DNA of 64,000 bases from Nageia nagi. Its lineage: Eukaryota; Pinophyta. The position numbers and the translations under genes were made by a program. A model generated the notes under the pieces. The model saw only the letters and a list, made by a program, of their open reading frames with translations. It was not told the origin of the DNA and did no database searches. This document shows, piece by piece, positions 1-11,555 of this stretch; the stretch's first letter is position 1; each line of letters starts with the position of its first letter. The DNA lies in contig JBITNC010000001.1 of assembly GCA_050084985.1 (NCBI GenBank), forward strand, positions 14,384,001 through 14,448,000, in the 5' to 3' direction.

Positions 1-387
1 CAAATGAAATAGTAATCATATAAAAAATAAGAGATAAGAAATGATGTTTGCTTGTTACAGATATGATATTTGCAAAGGTTTTTCCCTTGGTCTTGTGGTG
101 GCTTTTGTGATATCATGTAGCCTTGATGATGATATTTTATCTAATATTCAATTGATAGAGTCTCCTCCTCCTCTTTTGATCCCCCTTGATCTACCCTCTT
201 TGGTTGCCTCGTATGCCATTATATAGCAACACTTGTATTATAAGATTTGACGCCTAGGTCATGATATGATGGTCCATTACATGAATTACATAGCTTTGGG
301 TATTTTTAAACCCCTTTTACATAATACATAATTAAGGATTTAAAATGGATTATTTAATAAATAATAATTCATTTTTAGGCATCTACA
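1..387 (-). repeat. 3' LTR of element E (partial)
   Basis: This aligns base for base over long stretches with 8344-8713, including the shared runs GATATTTGCAAAGGTTTTTC and GAGTCTCCTCCTCCTCTTTT. It ends in CTACA, the complement of a TGTAG LTR start. The distal ~290 bp of the LTR lie outside the window. Confidence 0.85.
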
Positions 388-405
388 TTTCCCTTCTTTG
401 GAGGT
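388..405 (-). other. Polypurine tract of element E
   Basis: On the minus strand this reads as a purine-rich stretch (CCTCCAAAGAAGGGAAA) directly abutting the LTR start TGTAGATGCC. That is the expected plus-strand priming site for the element. Confidence 0.65.
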
Positions 406-944
406 GTGATTGAAGCAATGAAATTAAATGTCCAAAGAAGAAGTGTAGAAGAAATATTTTTGATAACTTTGAAATCTTTGTTGTACTATCCCTTGTTGTT
501 GATGATGATGAAGGTCCCTTGCTTCCCCCTTTTGACTTGGATTCCCTAGGAAATATCCTTGAATGGTGCAACCAAGAAAAAATTTGATGAAGAATCTCTC
601 TCCAAGAATGATGTTGTGTAGATGATGGAAATGACTATGCTATCAAGAAGTTGTATGATCCCATATCCAATTTTGGAGATGGAAGATGTATTTTTGTCTC
701 TTGTACTACTTCAACCATGAATCTAGTTGTTCCATCATTTTTAATACTCAATAACTATTTACACTTACATCCATGCCTTGAAATAGAGAGGATATACTTT
801 AACTAAATTGAAATACAGATGAAATGAACACCATTGATGGCTTAGGGAAAAGTATGTATGCCACTGATAGTGTGGAAATTGATGTATTTTCTTTTGCTCT
901 TTAGGATGTAGAAACTTGTAATGAAATGTCAATTATAAAATATG
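406..944 (-). other. Element E 3'UTR, non-repetitive part
   Basis: Non-coding sequence that aligns with 40730-41270 in element D, for example the shared block around GGTGTGATTGAA and CCAAAGAAGAA. No ORF of substance is visible. Confidence 0.55.
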
Positions 945-1500
945 ATGTATGCATAGTGATTTGAATCATTAATTGATGATGAATCAATATCAACAATCCA
1001 CTTATGTTTGCATCATCAATTTATCTTTTAAGTGAGTGAACTCTCACTAGCCATGTCATTGGCCATTATTGATCATATGTTTTATGTCTATGATCTAAAG
1101 ATATTATGCTTTGGATTGGTTTAAAGTAAAAACCATGTGAATACATAGTAATTTGTATCATCCATTATGATGAGTCAATATCAACAATGTGTTCATAGTT
1201 GTATCATCAATTTACTTTTAAGTGAGTGAACTCTCACTAGCTATATCATTATCCATCGATAATCATACATTTTATGTCTATGATTTGAAGATAGTATTCT
1301 TTGGATAGGTTCAAAGAAAAAACCATGTGGATGTATAGAAATATATATCATCTATTAGATATGATCCAATGTTAACATCTTGCTCACAAATTCATCATCG
1401 ATTTACTTTTAAGTGAGTGAACTCTCACTAACCATGTCATTGGCCATTGGTGATCTTACATTTTATGTCTATGATCCAAATATAGTATGATTTGGAGAAA
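945..1500 (-). repeat. ~191-bp tandem repeats in element E 3'UTR (three units)
   Basis: Three units carry the identical core AAGTGAGTGAACTCTCACTA starting at 1030, 1220 and 1411, a spacing of 190 and 191 bp. The core contains AGTGAG-TGAACT-CTCACT, a 6-bp inverted repeat around a 6-bp spacer. Sequence outside the core is similar but diverged. The same array occurs at the same place in D (41285-41850), and a shorter one in F. Tandem repeats in the 3'UTR of Tat-type elements are known from other plants. Confidence 0.85.
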
Positions 1501-2790
1501 GGATGGAATAAATATAATATTGATATGATTTTTGAGTGACCCATACTAGTGATTCTCTTAGTTTGAATTATTTTTTAGTCTTGGAATATAACTTGCACAA
1601 ATTGTCAAAGAAGATCCATGCTACTGATAGTGTGAAATGCACCAAATTTTCTAATCCTATCTTTAATAAAAGTGGTCATTGTATTGAAAATATGTCATTT
1701 ATACAAATAGGTTAGAAAATAACATCAAAATATAACAAAATGTAGATATGCCCCAAGTTGATAAATTTGTAGCATTTTTTAGGTCGTTGGCAATGTAGAA
1801 TGCCGCATTATTTATGAGGGATTTTTGAACATCCTATATAAATAATGCATTTGTATCCTTTCAATGTCTAGATATAATGAAATAAGTTTTAAAGTTATAA
1901 GAATAATAATAATTTGTTTTTTGGAACATGCCCTAGGTAACAATATTGGAGCGTGTTTGGAATCCTTCATTCCAATGTTCATAGTATCCCCATGACAACT
2001 GCATAGAATTATTAGATAAACATAATGTAAGAAATTATTTGAAAGTTTATATGATTTTCCTTTTTCCATTTCATTGAAAGTGTACAAAAGAAGGAACCCA
2101 ATATGAAAATTAATAGTACCTTCATTTCATGATAAAATATGAATCGTAATCATACTTGCGATCATTAACAAGCATTATTCTAAGAGATAAAAATTTAACT
2201 TACCATAGTAATAAGACCAAATAGTCATCTCATAATTACTTGTTATAAAAAGATATTCAAGTATCATTCATTATTCCAAAAATTTACAAATAAGTGGAAT
2301 TGAAGAAGCAAATTTTTAATTTTTCCTAATTTTTCATTTTCACACTACTAGCAGCTTATATTTAATACAAATATTTTTTAAAAATGCAAATGCTATGTTT
2401 TCAATCTAAGATGAGTAGTAGGCATTTGAATAAATTTTATTCTTTATTTATAACCATTTACTTTTTAGTTTTATGTATATATTATGAAAACAAATGCTAT
2501 TAGCAACATGAAAATTATTGTTTTATGTGGCCAAAAAGAGACATTAGGTGCTTAAAATAATTTAAAGCATTTTGGGTATACAAAATAATGATTGTACATT
2601 CTATTAGGCAAAAAGGAATGATGCCCTAGTTTTAGGTCAAAAGTCAACCTATATAAGCAATTTTTAGAAAATAAAATATCATTTTAAAATTTAATTTTTC
2701 TAAATCAATGCTCTAGTCTTCTAGCCTCCCTTATGCAACAAAGTGTTGTCAAATTATCATTTTCTTGTTTGATTCTTGTGAGCATTAGAG
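1501..2790. other. AT-rich interval inside element E, nothing recognised
   Basis: There are many stops in all frames. A short minus-strand ORF at 1812-2087 resembles no family I know. I see no further repeats or RNA genes. Confidence 0.5.
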
Positions 2791-2849
2791 TGCTAGCTAT
2801 TTGTTGGACCTTAGGGGCATTATTTCTTGATATTTTGACTCATTATATC

Positions 2850-4905
2850 TATGGTAGAAGGTGATTGGAGAGCCATTTTCCACCCTATTACTGGTAGGTT
2901 TGGTCATATTGTAGAGTTACTATGGTCTCTTCCCTATGACCACATAATGAGCTATTTTTTATCATGTTTTTTTTACTATTTTCAATTCTAAAAATGTATT
3001 TTTGTCATGTATGCTCAATTCTTACACTTTTTTCCTTATAGGAACACAAGGTCCTTATTAGAGGGGGCCCTATGGCTAGTGCTACACTTGAGAGGACATA
3101 GATATGGCTTCAAATATCTCATATTGATGATATCTTAGATAGGTGTGGGCTAGCCAATTTGGTTATTGCTAGACACATCCAATAGGATTTACCTCTTTTG
3201 ATAACATTAGTAGAGTGTTGGGATCCTAATTATAGCATGTTTCACCTACCCTAAGGTGAAATGTTAGTATCATTACTTGATGTATACCATATCTAGGGTA
3301 TCCCCATGAAGGGGAGTTTGGTTCATCAGTGGGAGATTGTGGATACTAATGTCCATGAGCAAGAGGATTTATGGCTTATAAGTGAGGCAAATCATGATTA
3401 GGAGCACAAGGCTACCCACCTTACCAAGGTCTTTTATTTTGTACTAGCGAGACATCATCTTTGATTGTATATTAAAACCATCATAGCTACATATTTGTGC
3501 TCAAACAAGAATAGTTTAGATTTTTTGCTTGTCCTAGTATGGATTTTTAGGCAGATATGTGAGCATGGGACTTAATTTGGTTGGGGTTCATTAGTTTTAG
3601 CTCAATTTTATAGCTATTTATACAACTTTATGATTTTTGACATGATCAACATCACTATTATGTATGTAGGTCTATTACAAGTTTGGGCATATAAGCACAT
3701 AGTTATCATGTAGCCCATTGGTTTATAGAGGGCTTAGGAGGATCTGAGTGATATAAAACTTATATGCTGGACCTCATGGAGTGGTGGATATAGGTATCCA
3801 CATTCTTTGGAGGCATAAAGGAGGGAGTTGGACTATTTGCAGCCAAAGGACCTTATTTGAGTGTGTTTTTAGGATTTTATATGGCACTCAAATGTACATT
3901 AGCTTGCATGGATCTAATAGGATTATTTTCTCTAAACATAGAGAAAGATTATGGATCCCTATCACCTTGGTCACATTTTGCAATAATTTGGTCTTAAGGA
4001 GGATATCCTACCCACGCCCATAATATGTAGGTGGTATCTAGTGAAGAGGGATTTTCCCATAAAAGTAAAGATGATACCTTCATGGAGGGATGCTTGGGAG
4101 GAGTCTCAATTTATGGATGTAGCTACACATGTGTCTATGACTCTTGGGGTTACCCTCGATTATGCTAAATGGTGGGTAGGTGTTCTCCCAAGTGATATTA
4201 GCATGGGTGAGGATAATAGTAGTGATGAGGTGGTTGCTAGTGAGGGATCAGAGGAAGATGACACATATCATATCAATAATCTAATCCATGGCATGCTTGA
4301 TTAGGAGGGCAAGGGGAGAGGTGGTTTGGACATCCTTGTTACAACTACCCTAGCACCAAGTAACATGCAAATTTATAATTTTACTATTAATTTTCTTGTA
4401 TTTTGTAAATTACAAAGTGACTAATATGGTTTTGTTTATGTTATAGGGGCTACAAATGTCAAGATTGCATATTTAGAAGTAGAGATTGCTATATTATGGC
4501 CTATGGAGGTGGAGATGTCAATATTACAACCTTTGGAGACTAAGATTACTAGGTTGTGACCTATGGAGGACTAGCTTGGTACATTATAGGCCAATTTGAT
4601 GGTCAAGGATGCAAAGATTACCACTTTGGAGCAATTTGTGAAGAGATTATAGGAGCACTTGACAATGCCTCCACTAGATTAGCAATGGTATTTTATCTAG
4701 GGTTATATTGATTAGATTGAAGCCAAGGATAGAGAGATTGTTGCTTTGAAGGTGAAGTATAATCAAGTTATGGTCCTTTTGGTGAGTCACAATTTATCCT
4801 TGAGTGGTCTAACCTCATCCATAGGGGCTAGTGATAGTGGCCATAGGGTTAAGTCTAAGATAAACATAGTTAATAATTGTAGGAGTGCCCACCCAAGATC
4901 ATAGG
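2850..4905 (+). pseudogene. Plant mobile domain (PMD, MAIN-like) pseudogene, antisense within element E
   Basis: From about 3043 one frame reads through the hallmark PMD core. It has a DRCGL block near 3140, then LVECWDPNYSMFHLP (about 3207-3251) followed by a GEM triplet, and a DV..IWGIPMKGSLV block near 3275-3320. A CAA-type codon in the core is now TAA (near 3252), and further stops follow. The later part (4041-4304) is open and ends in an acidic tail rich in E, D and S. Downstream, 4440-4900 encodes leucine/glutamate repeats that look like a coiled coil. AG acceptors after pyrimidine-rich tracts at about 3041 and 4446 suggest ancestral introns. PMD proteins occur as host silencing factors and as parts of plant transposons. 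Here the domain lies antisense to its host element, so capture by E is likely. Broken and not functional as it stands. Confidence 0.75.
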
Positions 4906-4934
4906 GCTAAGGCCCATTTTGTACTCTATGTATC

Positions 4935-4936
<2 letters not shown>

Positions 4937-5012
<76 letters not shown>

Positions 5013-5043
5013 TAGATAGATAGATAGATAGATAGATATATAT
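4937..5043. repeat. Compound microsatellite (TA)n-(GA)n-(GATA)n
   Basis: An uninterrupted TA run of about 50 bp passes into GA repeats, then GATA repeats, then TATA again. It sits directly after the PMD pseudogene. Confidence 0.95.
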
Positions 5044-5049
5044 ATTAAT

Positions 5050-5955
5050 ACTTTGGCATCCAAACTTTGTGTGATTGCCTATTATTTATTGTGAATGTTA
5101 TTTTTAATTTTTTTTCTAAGTTTATATGTCTACTTTGTTTGATATTATGGACTCATTAGTTTGGAACTAAATGCATGAACTAAATAATGAGATTTAATCT
5201 AAAAACCTATTACATGAAAAATGATCCTAATATGCACATTTTATTCATGATAATGAAACAAACAATCCTAATGTAATATGATTAATAATGATACCAAAAA
5301 TAGCTTAACCTAATCAAATTAGGGTCCAAAGTACCCAAGAGATCCAAATGAAAAGGTGTGAGTTTTTTCTAATAAATGACATGCAATTTCACCTGATACT
5401 AGTTCAATAAGCTCTAAAATGTTTCTAAAAGCTATAAATACTATTCTTGAAAACTCTATCCTTGGAATTACATGTTGTTAGTAGCATGAAACAAGTTTGG
5501 AACACCACTATCAGTGTATGAAAAATTATTTTAGGTTAGTAAGCAAGCAAAAAATAGAAGACCATTCAAAAATAGAATATAAAATGCACTATACATATGC
5601 AACAACTACTAAAAATACATGAAAACATGAATAGATACCCTACCTAACTATTATACACTATCTGCAAAGATAAGAAATTTAAGCAATTATTTTGTGTACT
5701 TGGGGAGATTTTTCTACCCAAATACACTTTGCAAAGGTAGATACAAAGAGAGGTACCTTTTGTTGAGCAATTTCCACACTATTGGCACCAAGCAAACAAT
5801 GTTGAACGCTGCTAGCAATGTCTATTTTGACTCTATTTCTAGTATTTTTGGAAATTTCATAATTGTATCCATGATTATTAGTAAAATAATAACATAATTC
5901 ATTGAAAACACTCATTTTCCTGATACAACCTCTTGGTTGTGAAGAAAATAGAGGA
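5050..5955. other. Interval of element E with no recognised domain
   Basis: Short ORFs overlap on both strands (5679-5915 minus, 5694-5897 plus) without recognisable motifs. The place where protease and RT would be expected is occupied by this stretch and by the PMD pseudogene. Confidence 0.45.
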
Positions 5956-7960
5956 TTGGTGAAGACCCCTAATTATTCATTATTAGGATGTACAAGTCTT
6001 GCTTGCTCTATTGGCTTAGCATCCATCTTGATAGCTCATTTATCAATGAAGTCTTGTATAATATGCTTGAGAGACCTATAATTTCATGTTATATTTCTAA
6101 GTACCATGTGATAATTACAAAATTCTTCATAGCAAAAATGCTTAAGAACACCATTAGAGAACTTGGGCTCAACAATAGAAGGTAACTCAATAAGTTCTTC
6201 ATCCAACAAGACATTAAGAATATTATCAATAGTATCAATCAAAGGAGTAAACTATCTCCTAGTTTTAGAGTTAGTTCTTCATTTATGAGTAACATTGTTT
6301 GCTTCAACCCTATTAGCTTTTTTAGGGATTGATTTCTAACAGGGAGTGTTATCATTATTCTTCATAACATACAATTTTGTAATACATGGCTCTTTCTTGA
6401 AAACTATATCTATCATGTCTCAATCATGGTTAGAGATGAAAAATAGTTTATATATATGTAAGAGAGCATTTGCAAAAGCATCTTTCAAATCTTGTCTAGG
6501 TATTATTATTTTATTAGCCATTTGTTTCTATACTTTTACAAATACCTTGATAGATTGATTAGGTAATTATTTAATTTTGTACAAATCCTTGATATATACT
6601 TTCTTAGTAATATTGTACCTAAAATTATGCAAGAATAAATGAATCAAATCTTCATATCTATCAATGTTATTTTTAGGAAGTTGAAAATACCATTTGAGTG
6701 CATCATCTTTCAAACTAGGGGAAAATAATTTAGCTAACAAATCTATATCATGCATATATTCAATAGCTTCTTCTTAGAACTTTCTAATATGCATTTTAGG
6801 ATCTTGCATATCACCAAATTTAGTAAACTTGACACTCTTTTTCCCAAGAATGATCTTAGAAAGGATTCTATCAATTAGAGGTTTCTTGAGAAAAGGTAAT
6901 AAATCATCTTCATCAACCAAGGTATTTTGAGATACTAAATTGCTAATATTAGCTGAGTTAATCCTTAGGGATGATGGTGGGATTTGAGGTGGACAATTAG
7001 GTGGATTATGAGGAGGACTAGTTTGGTTTGGATCTTGTGTATTTTTATACCAACTAGTAGTATCTTGTATGTTGAGAAGGATACAAGTTTTTATATGAAG
7101 TTATTCTATTGTCCAATTAGGTTGTAATTTGTAAGCTTCATTAATCATTATATCAAGTTGTTGATTAATAAAAATTTTAGGATCTTCTTCTTGTACAATA
7201 TTCTTATCTTTTAAATTCATACCTTTTTTAAAGTGATCTAGCTTGAGCATGAGGTGGTTTATAATCACCATCATCTATGACATCATCCTAACATGATTTT
7301 CATTAGGGTATTATGTGTCCTCTCTAGTTATCACAAGATCTAGGTCTAAATATCTTTTTCCATGCTATTAGCTTCATGATCACAGTTTAGCATGCTGCTA
7401 GTGTCATCTTCTTTATAGTTAGAAACCTTTCATTTCAATGTTTCTATAATTTCATAAGAAAATAGGGTATCCTTTGATGCTATAGAAATAAAATGCTTTT
7501 TGATTAATTCATAGTTAGTCAAAATATTAATTAGAAGAGGACCATTATTTGTAAGATAATATTCCAATCTTTTCTTATTAGATAACACTTCCTAAATAGA
7601 TTTAGCATAATAGGGGATTCTATCCAACTCTAGAATTTTATCCTCATTATTCAAAGAGTCAAAAGAAGTAGGTATGTTTTCAAACTCAAAAGGATCAATG
7701 GTAGCATATCTCTAAGGAGTTTCTCTAATAATATCCATTTTCTTGCTAGAATGGGAAGATTCAATGTAACTATGAGCATAAAGAACGGATTCATGGATAG
7801 ATAAGTTAGGATTATGCCAAACACTTCTCCTAAGCTCACTAAAGTGGAATTTTAACTTAGATATTTGAGGGTTTTCTATATCAAGGTTCATTTTTAAGAT
7901 ATATGTAGAATAAACCCTAGATTTATTATTTTCTTTAGCTAATATTCAAAGAACTTCATC
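5956..7960 (-). pseudogene. Decayed gag of element E
   Basis: Read on the minus strand, 6567-6755 is open and gives the retrotransposon Gag signature LFSPSLKDDALKWYFQLP, followed by a Y..L...F..NF segment. Further downstream, around 6060-6160, lies a degenerate CNYH...N..SLKHIIQDFID segment, which corresponds to the Cys/His knuckle region of Tat Gag proteins. A proline-rich stretch (near 7000) precedes the capsid part, and 7651-7839 is the N-terminal portion. Several stops interrupt the frame. A functional Gag would coat element RNA in cytoplasmic particles; this copy cannot make one. Confidence 0.75.
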
Positions 7961-8037
7961 TAAAGGAATGAATATTAAGGAAAATGGATTCATGAATTCT
8001 CAAAAAAGTAGCCCTAGAGGAAATCCTAGGAGTGTAA

Positions 8038-8054
8038 GAATGTCGAGTTCACCA
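8038..8054 (-). other. Primer-binding site of element E
   Basis: The minus strand reads TGGTGAACTCGACATTC three bases inside the 5' LTR. It begins like the sites of D (TGGTGAACCCAATTG) and F (TGGTGAACCTACTATT). The priming tRNA is not one I can name with confidence; it is not the initiator-Met site. Confidence 0.65.
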
Positions 8055-8057
8055 AAA

Positions 8058-8713
8058 TGTAGTCCCAAAATAATGCAATTAATTATTTATGGGAGTTAAT
8101 TAATTCACTATTGGTATACTTATTTCTTATTAAAACATATATATGAAATATGGCAATAACACATAATAGAAAGATACTTGTGTTTAATTATATCGCATGT
8201 TCATTTTGTAAAGATAAACATACACAAAATATAAGCATACATTCATTCAATTGCACACCATTGGCATCCTATAGTTGGTACACTACTAATGGCCTAATAT
8301 AAGCAATATGACATATGTAATAAAATATGTAGCAAGGAGTGAATGAAATAGTAATTATATAATGAATAAGAGATAAAAATGATGTTTGCTTGTTATAGAT
8401 ATGATATTTGCAAAGGTTTTTCCCTTGGTCTTATTGTGGCTTCTATAATATCCTATAGCATTGATGATGTTTGATATTCAATTTATAGAGTCTCCTCCTC
8501 CTCTTTTGATCCCCCTTGATCCACCCTTTTTGGTTGCCTCTTATGCCTTTATATAAAAACACTTCTATTATAAGATTTGACCCCTAGGTCATGATATGGT
8601 GGTCCATTACATTAATTACATAGTTTTGAGTATTTTTAACCCCTTTTACATAAACATAATTAAAGATTTAAATTAATTATTTAATAAAGAATAATTCATT
8701 TTAGGCATCTACA
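8058..8713 (-). repeat. 5' LTR of element E
   Basis: This 656-bp LTR starts TGTAG and ends CTACA in plus-strand reading. It is homologous to 1-387 over its second half, and its first bases match the D LTR start (58101). Confidence 0.85.
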
Positions 8714-9600
8714 ACAATCCTAGTATAGAAAGTTGGGATTATATCAACCATTACTAGTTCCTAGAGGCCTTGGGAGACCATATCCATGGACTTTGTGGGT
8801 AGTTTATCTATGAAAGAAAGGGTACATGATTAATTATTTATTATTGTTGATATATTCAACAAATTTATGTTTTAATTACATGTAAGAATACTACAACTCA
8901 ATAAATTGCATTACAATAATTTTTTGTCATATGTAGGTTCACTTTGGAATTCCTAGTTCTATTATTTCAAATAGAGATAGCAGATTTTTGGGTAAGTTTT
9001 GGAAAAGCTTGTGATAAAAAATGGACATCAATTTAAAGATAATCACAACCTTTCACCATCAAATGGATGGCAAAAATGAGGTATTGAATAGGATTGTTAT
9101 GCAATTACTTAGGGGGTACTATGGAAAATATCCAAAATCATGGGATGAGCATCTTATTTACATTCAACACTCTTATAACATAATAGTCCATACTTAGACA
9201 AGAAATAAGCTTTTGAAATATGTTATGGATATCTTCCATCCTCACCATTTAGATATGTTTTTGGGTAATAAGATGATTATGATGAAACCTTATATAAGGA
9301 GGAGTAACAAGCTAAGAAATTCATTGAAAAAATCAAATTGTTCATATCAGGGTGTAGGAAAAACTCAAAATAATTCAAGCCAAATATAAACTGAGGTATG
9401 ATAAGCATAGTACTCATCATAAGTTCCAAATTGGTGATCATGTTTGGCTACACCTTAATAAAGAAAGGTTAGAGGGACCTTCAAATAAGCTAAAACCAAT
9501 CAAGTATGGACCATTTGCTTACATGACTATTTATTTAGTTGTCAATGTTGACCATCTTAAATTATTTGAGCCTTCCATGATAATTGAAGACTAAGTTGAT
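8714..9600 (+). pseudogene. Decayed chromovirus-type Ty3 integrase fragment
   Basis: Plus-strand frames, shifting several times, give typical integrase segments: a SMDFVGSLS motif around the first catalytic Asp, FHHQMDGKNEVLNR (the FHPQTDGQTEVVNR-type block), VMQLLRGYYGKYPKSWDEHLIYIQHSYN, and a C-terminal F..GD.VWL. Stops and frameshifts are frequent, so this is an old remnant. Element E abuts its left end, so the N-terminal half may lie on the far side of E, outside the window. Confidence 0.75.
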
Positions 9601-11018
9601 TTAGGAATCATTTTACCATACATTGAAGATATTTTCCTATCACAATGGATGAACTAAAATAGGAATCAACTTTGTAAAAGAATATCCAACATACAAGGAG
9701 AGGATAATAAGAAATTTTTGCTTGTTGGGTTGAAAGGTAAGTTGCATAGAATAGAAAAATGGTAAGGTAAGAGTAAATATGATGTCTTGTTTCCTCACCT
9801 TTTCCATAACTAAGCATTTTGAGGATAAAATTCACTTCCCATTAGAAATGTGTGATTTGGAGATCTTGCCTTAAGTGTTAATTTAGCATAGATTTTCACA
9901 TATGAGCTTGATCAATTAGTTAAAATAAAATTTGGTATTATAAAGGTTTTGATTTTTTAAAGCACTCTATATTTAATAAATTCTCTAAGGCTAATATCCT
10001 TATAATGAGGATTTAGAACACTCTTACTTTTGATGATGTTTGGATATTTTCTTTTGCATCTTGTGAATTTTCTATGCCAAGAACCTATCAAAAATGGATC
10101 AATTATATTTCGAAAGATATAAATTTTGATTGATATATCCAATTGAGTTTATTATTATTCATTAGATAGTGGTTGAATATACCTTTCTAATGAGTATATG
10201 CATGCCTACCTTTATCAAATATTTGATCACCATCCAAGACATTTTCCATATAACTATCAAAACTATCAACAACAATGCTGATAGTAGAGTCCACAATCAT
10301 TCCAATGCCTGCACTAGTGTTTCTACATAATTACAATCCAAAATTCTAAATTTTACATGTTTTTTCATGTAATTATAATGATTTTTTACATAGGTACCAA
10401 AATATTGCATAGGAAGATCAATGTGAACACTGATAAAGAACTCACTATTCACCCAATGGTTCATGTGGTACCCAACCTAAAACCTAAACTTTCATCTACT
10501 TGTACACCCAACATATATGTGCTAATGTTGAGGTAAACACCCATGCTAGAAAAATAGGTCATGATGGGCAGAAGGTGAAGTGTTTGAGTCATTTTTAGAT
10601 GTTTAGAATTTACTAGGAACTTAGAAAGCTATGCAATTACTCTATGGGCATCATTTTCTACTTACATATCCTTGAGGAGACTTCATTTTGGATGAGGAAG
10701 TTGTAGAGAAGAGAAGAAGGAAGTTAAAGAATGAATTAGAACCTATTGCAAACTTGTTCATAATTATTTTAGTTTATTTTCATGTTGTGGGATTCAATAT
10801 TATGTTGAGGACATATTGAAGGATTACAAATCTTATTGTAAACTTGCTACATAATAGAATGATGGGATTGATGGTGGCTACTATAGAGGACATACTCTCA
10901 TACTGAGAGGAACCTCTTTAGAAAACTTATGTCAATTTTGTGGATGCTTGAATGTGTTTCCATTGTTGTTTGTATTGGAATAAAACCATAGTTTCCATTT
11001 CAAATTGTATGATTTTAA
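9601..11018. other. AT-rich interval, nothing recognised
   Basis: Only short ORFs are present. No LTR ends, tRNA-like or coding motifs were found. It ends at the target duplication of element A. Confidence 0.5.
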
Positions 11019-11023
11019 ATTTG
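11019..11023. repeat. Target-site duplication of element A, left copy (ATTTG)
   Basis: ATTTG immediately precedes the 5' LTR. The same five bases follow the 3' LTR at 14177-14181. Confidence 0.9.
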
Positions 11024-11510
11024 TGATGCATGCGTTGCCGGGGCCGTAACTTTTGATCCGGAGGTCGTTTTGCTTCGAAATTTAAACTGTGGCTTCATGA
11101 CGAAATTCCAGTTATGGAAGTTCACTAGAACTGCCATACCCAAAAAATGATATTTTTAAGGCCTGATTCATTCGTCTAAGGCCTGAAAAATAGGCTTTTT
11201 TAAGAGCGCTCCTGATTTTTAGGCTTTTTTTGCATGTTGCGCCTTTAGTAACTCTTGTTTTTCTTCTAGTTAAGGGTGGATATTTTAGATACTGCTTAAT
11301 TAGTGTAAGAGGGATGCGCATGCAAATTTTGGGCGCAATCTGACTCATTTTGGTTTTTTGTTTTTTTTGTGGCTATTTAAAGGGCATTGTATTCTCTTGG
11401 AGAGGATGTGGATTCAGGAATAAGAAGAGTATTTTTGGTCTGGATTTCTTCTGTATGTTCTGTGACTGGATTTCAATTTCTGTTTTCCTGTTATAGCTGA
11501 ATTCACATCA
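11024..11510 (+). repeat. 5' LTR of element A
   Basis: Begins TGATGCATGCG and ends TTCACATCA. The offset to the 3' copy is a constant 2,666 bp. A TATTTAAA box at 11374-11381 is the likely core promoter, so transcription would start about 30 bp further on. Confidence 0.95.
11374..11381 (+). promoter_or_regulatory. TATA-like box in element A 5' LTR
   Basis: TATTTAAA about 130 bp before the LTR end; it is preserved in the 3' LTR. Confidence 0.5.
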
Positions 11511-11512
11511 TT

Positions 11513-11524
11513 TGGTATCAGAGC
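11513..11524 (+). other. Primer-binding site of element A (initiator tRNA-Met)
   Basis: TGGTATCAGAGC lies two bases after the LTR. It is the standard complement of the plant initiator tRNA-Met 3' end used by many LTR elements. Confidence 0.9.
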
Positions 11525-11555
11525 GGGTGTGATCTCGCTGGGAAAGTTGAAGAAG

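Larger units (their letters stand above)
1..8713 (-). mobile_element. Element E: old Tat-type Ty3 LTR element, RT-less, cut by window edge
   Basis: Two homologous LTR copies face the same way: 1-387 (truncated by the window start) and 8058-8713. Between them, on the minus strand, lie a primer-binding site, a decayed gag and a 3'UTR with ~191-bp tandem repeats next to a purine tract. This is the same family as D and F, which share the LTR end (TAGG-ATCTACA type), the TGGTGAAC primer site and the 3'UTR repeats. I could find no protease, RT or integrase, so it looks non-autonomous. An antisense plant-mobile-domain pseudogene occupies the middle. The TSD cannot be checked because the left end lies outside the window. 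Confidence 0.8.

Noticed and set aside
4937-5043. Microsatellite as a functional element
   Set aside because: A simple-sequence run of common type with no sign of function.
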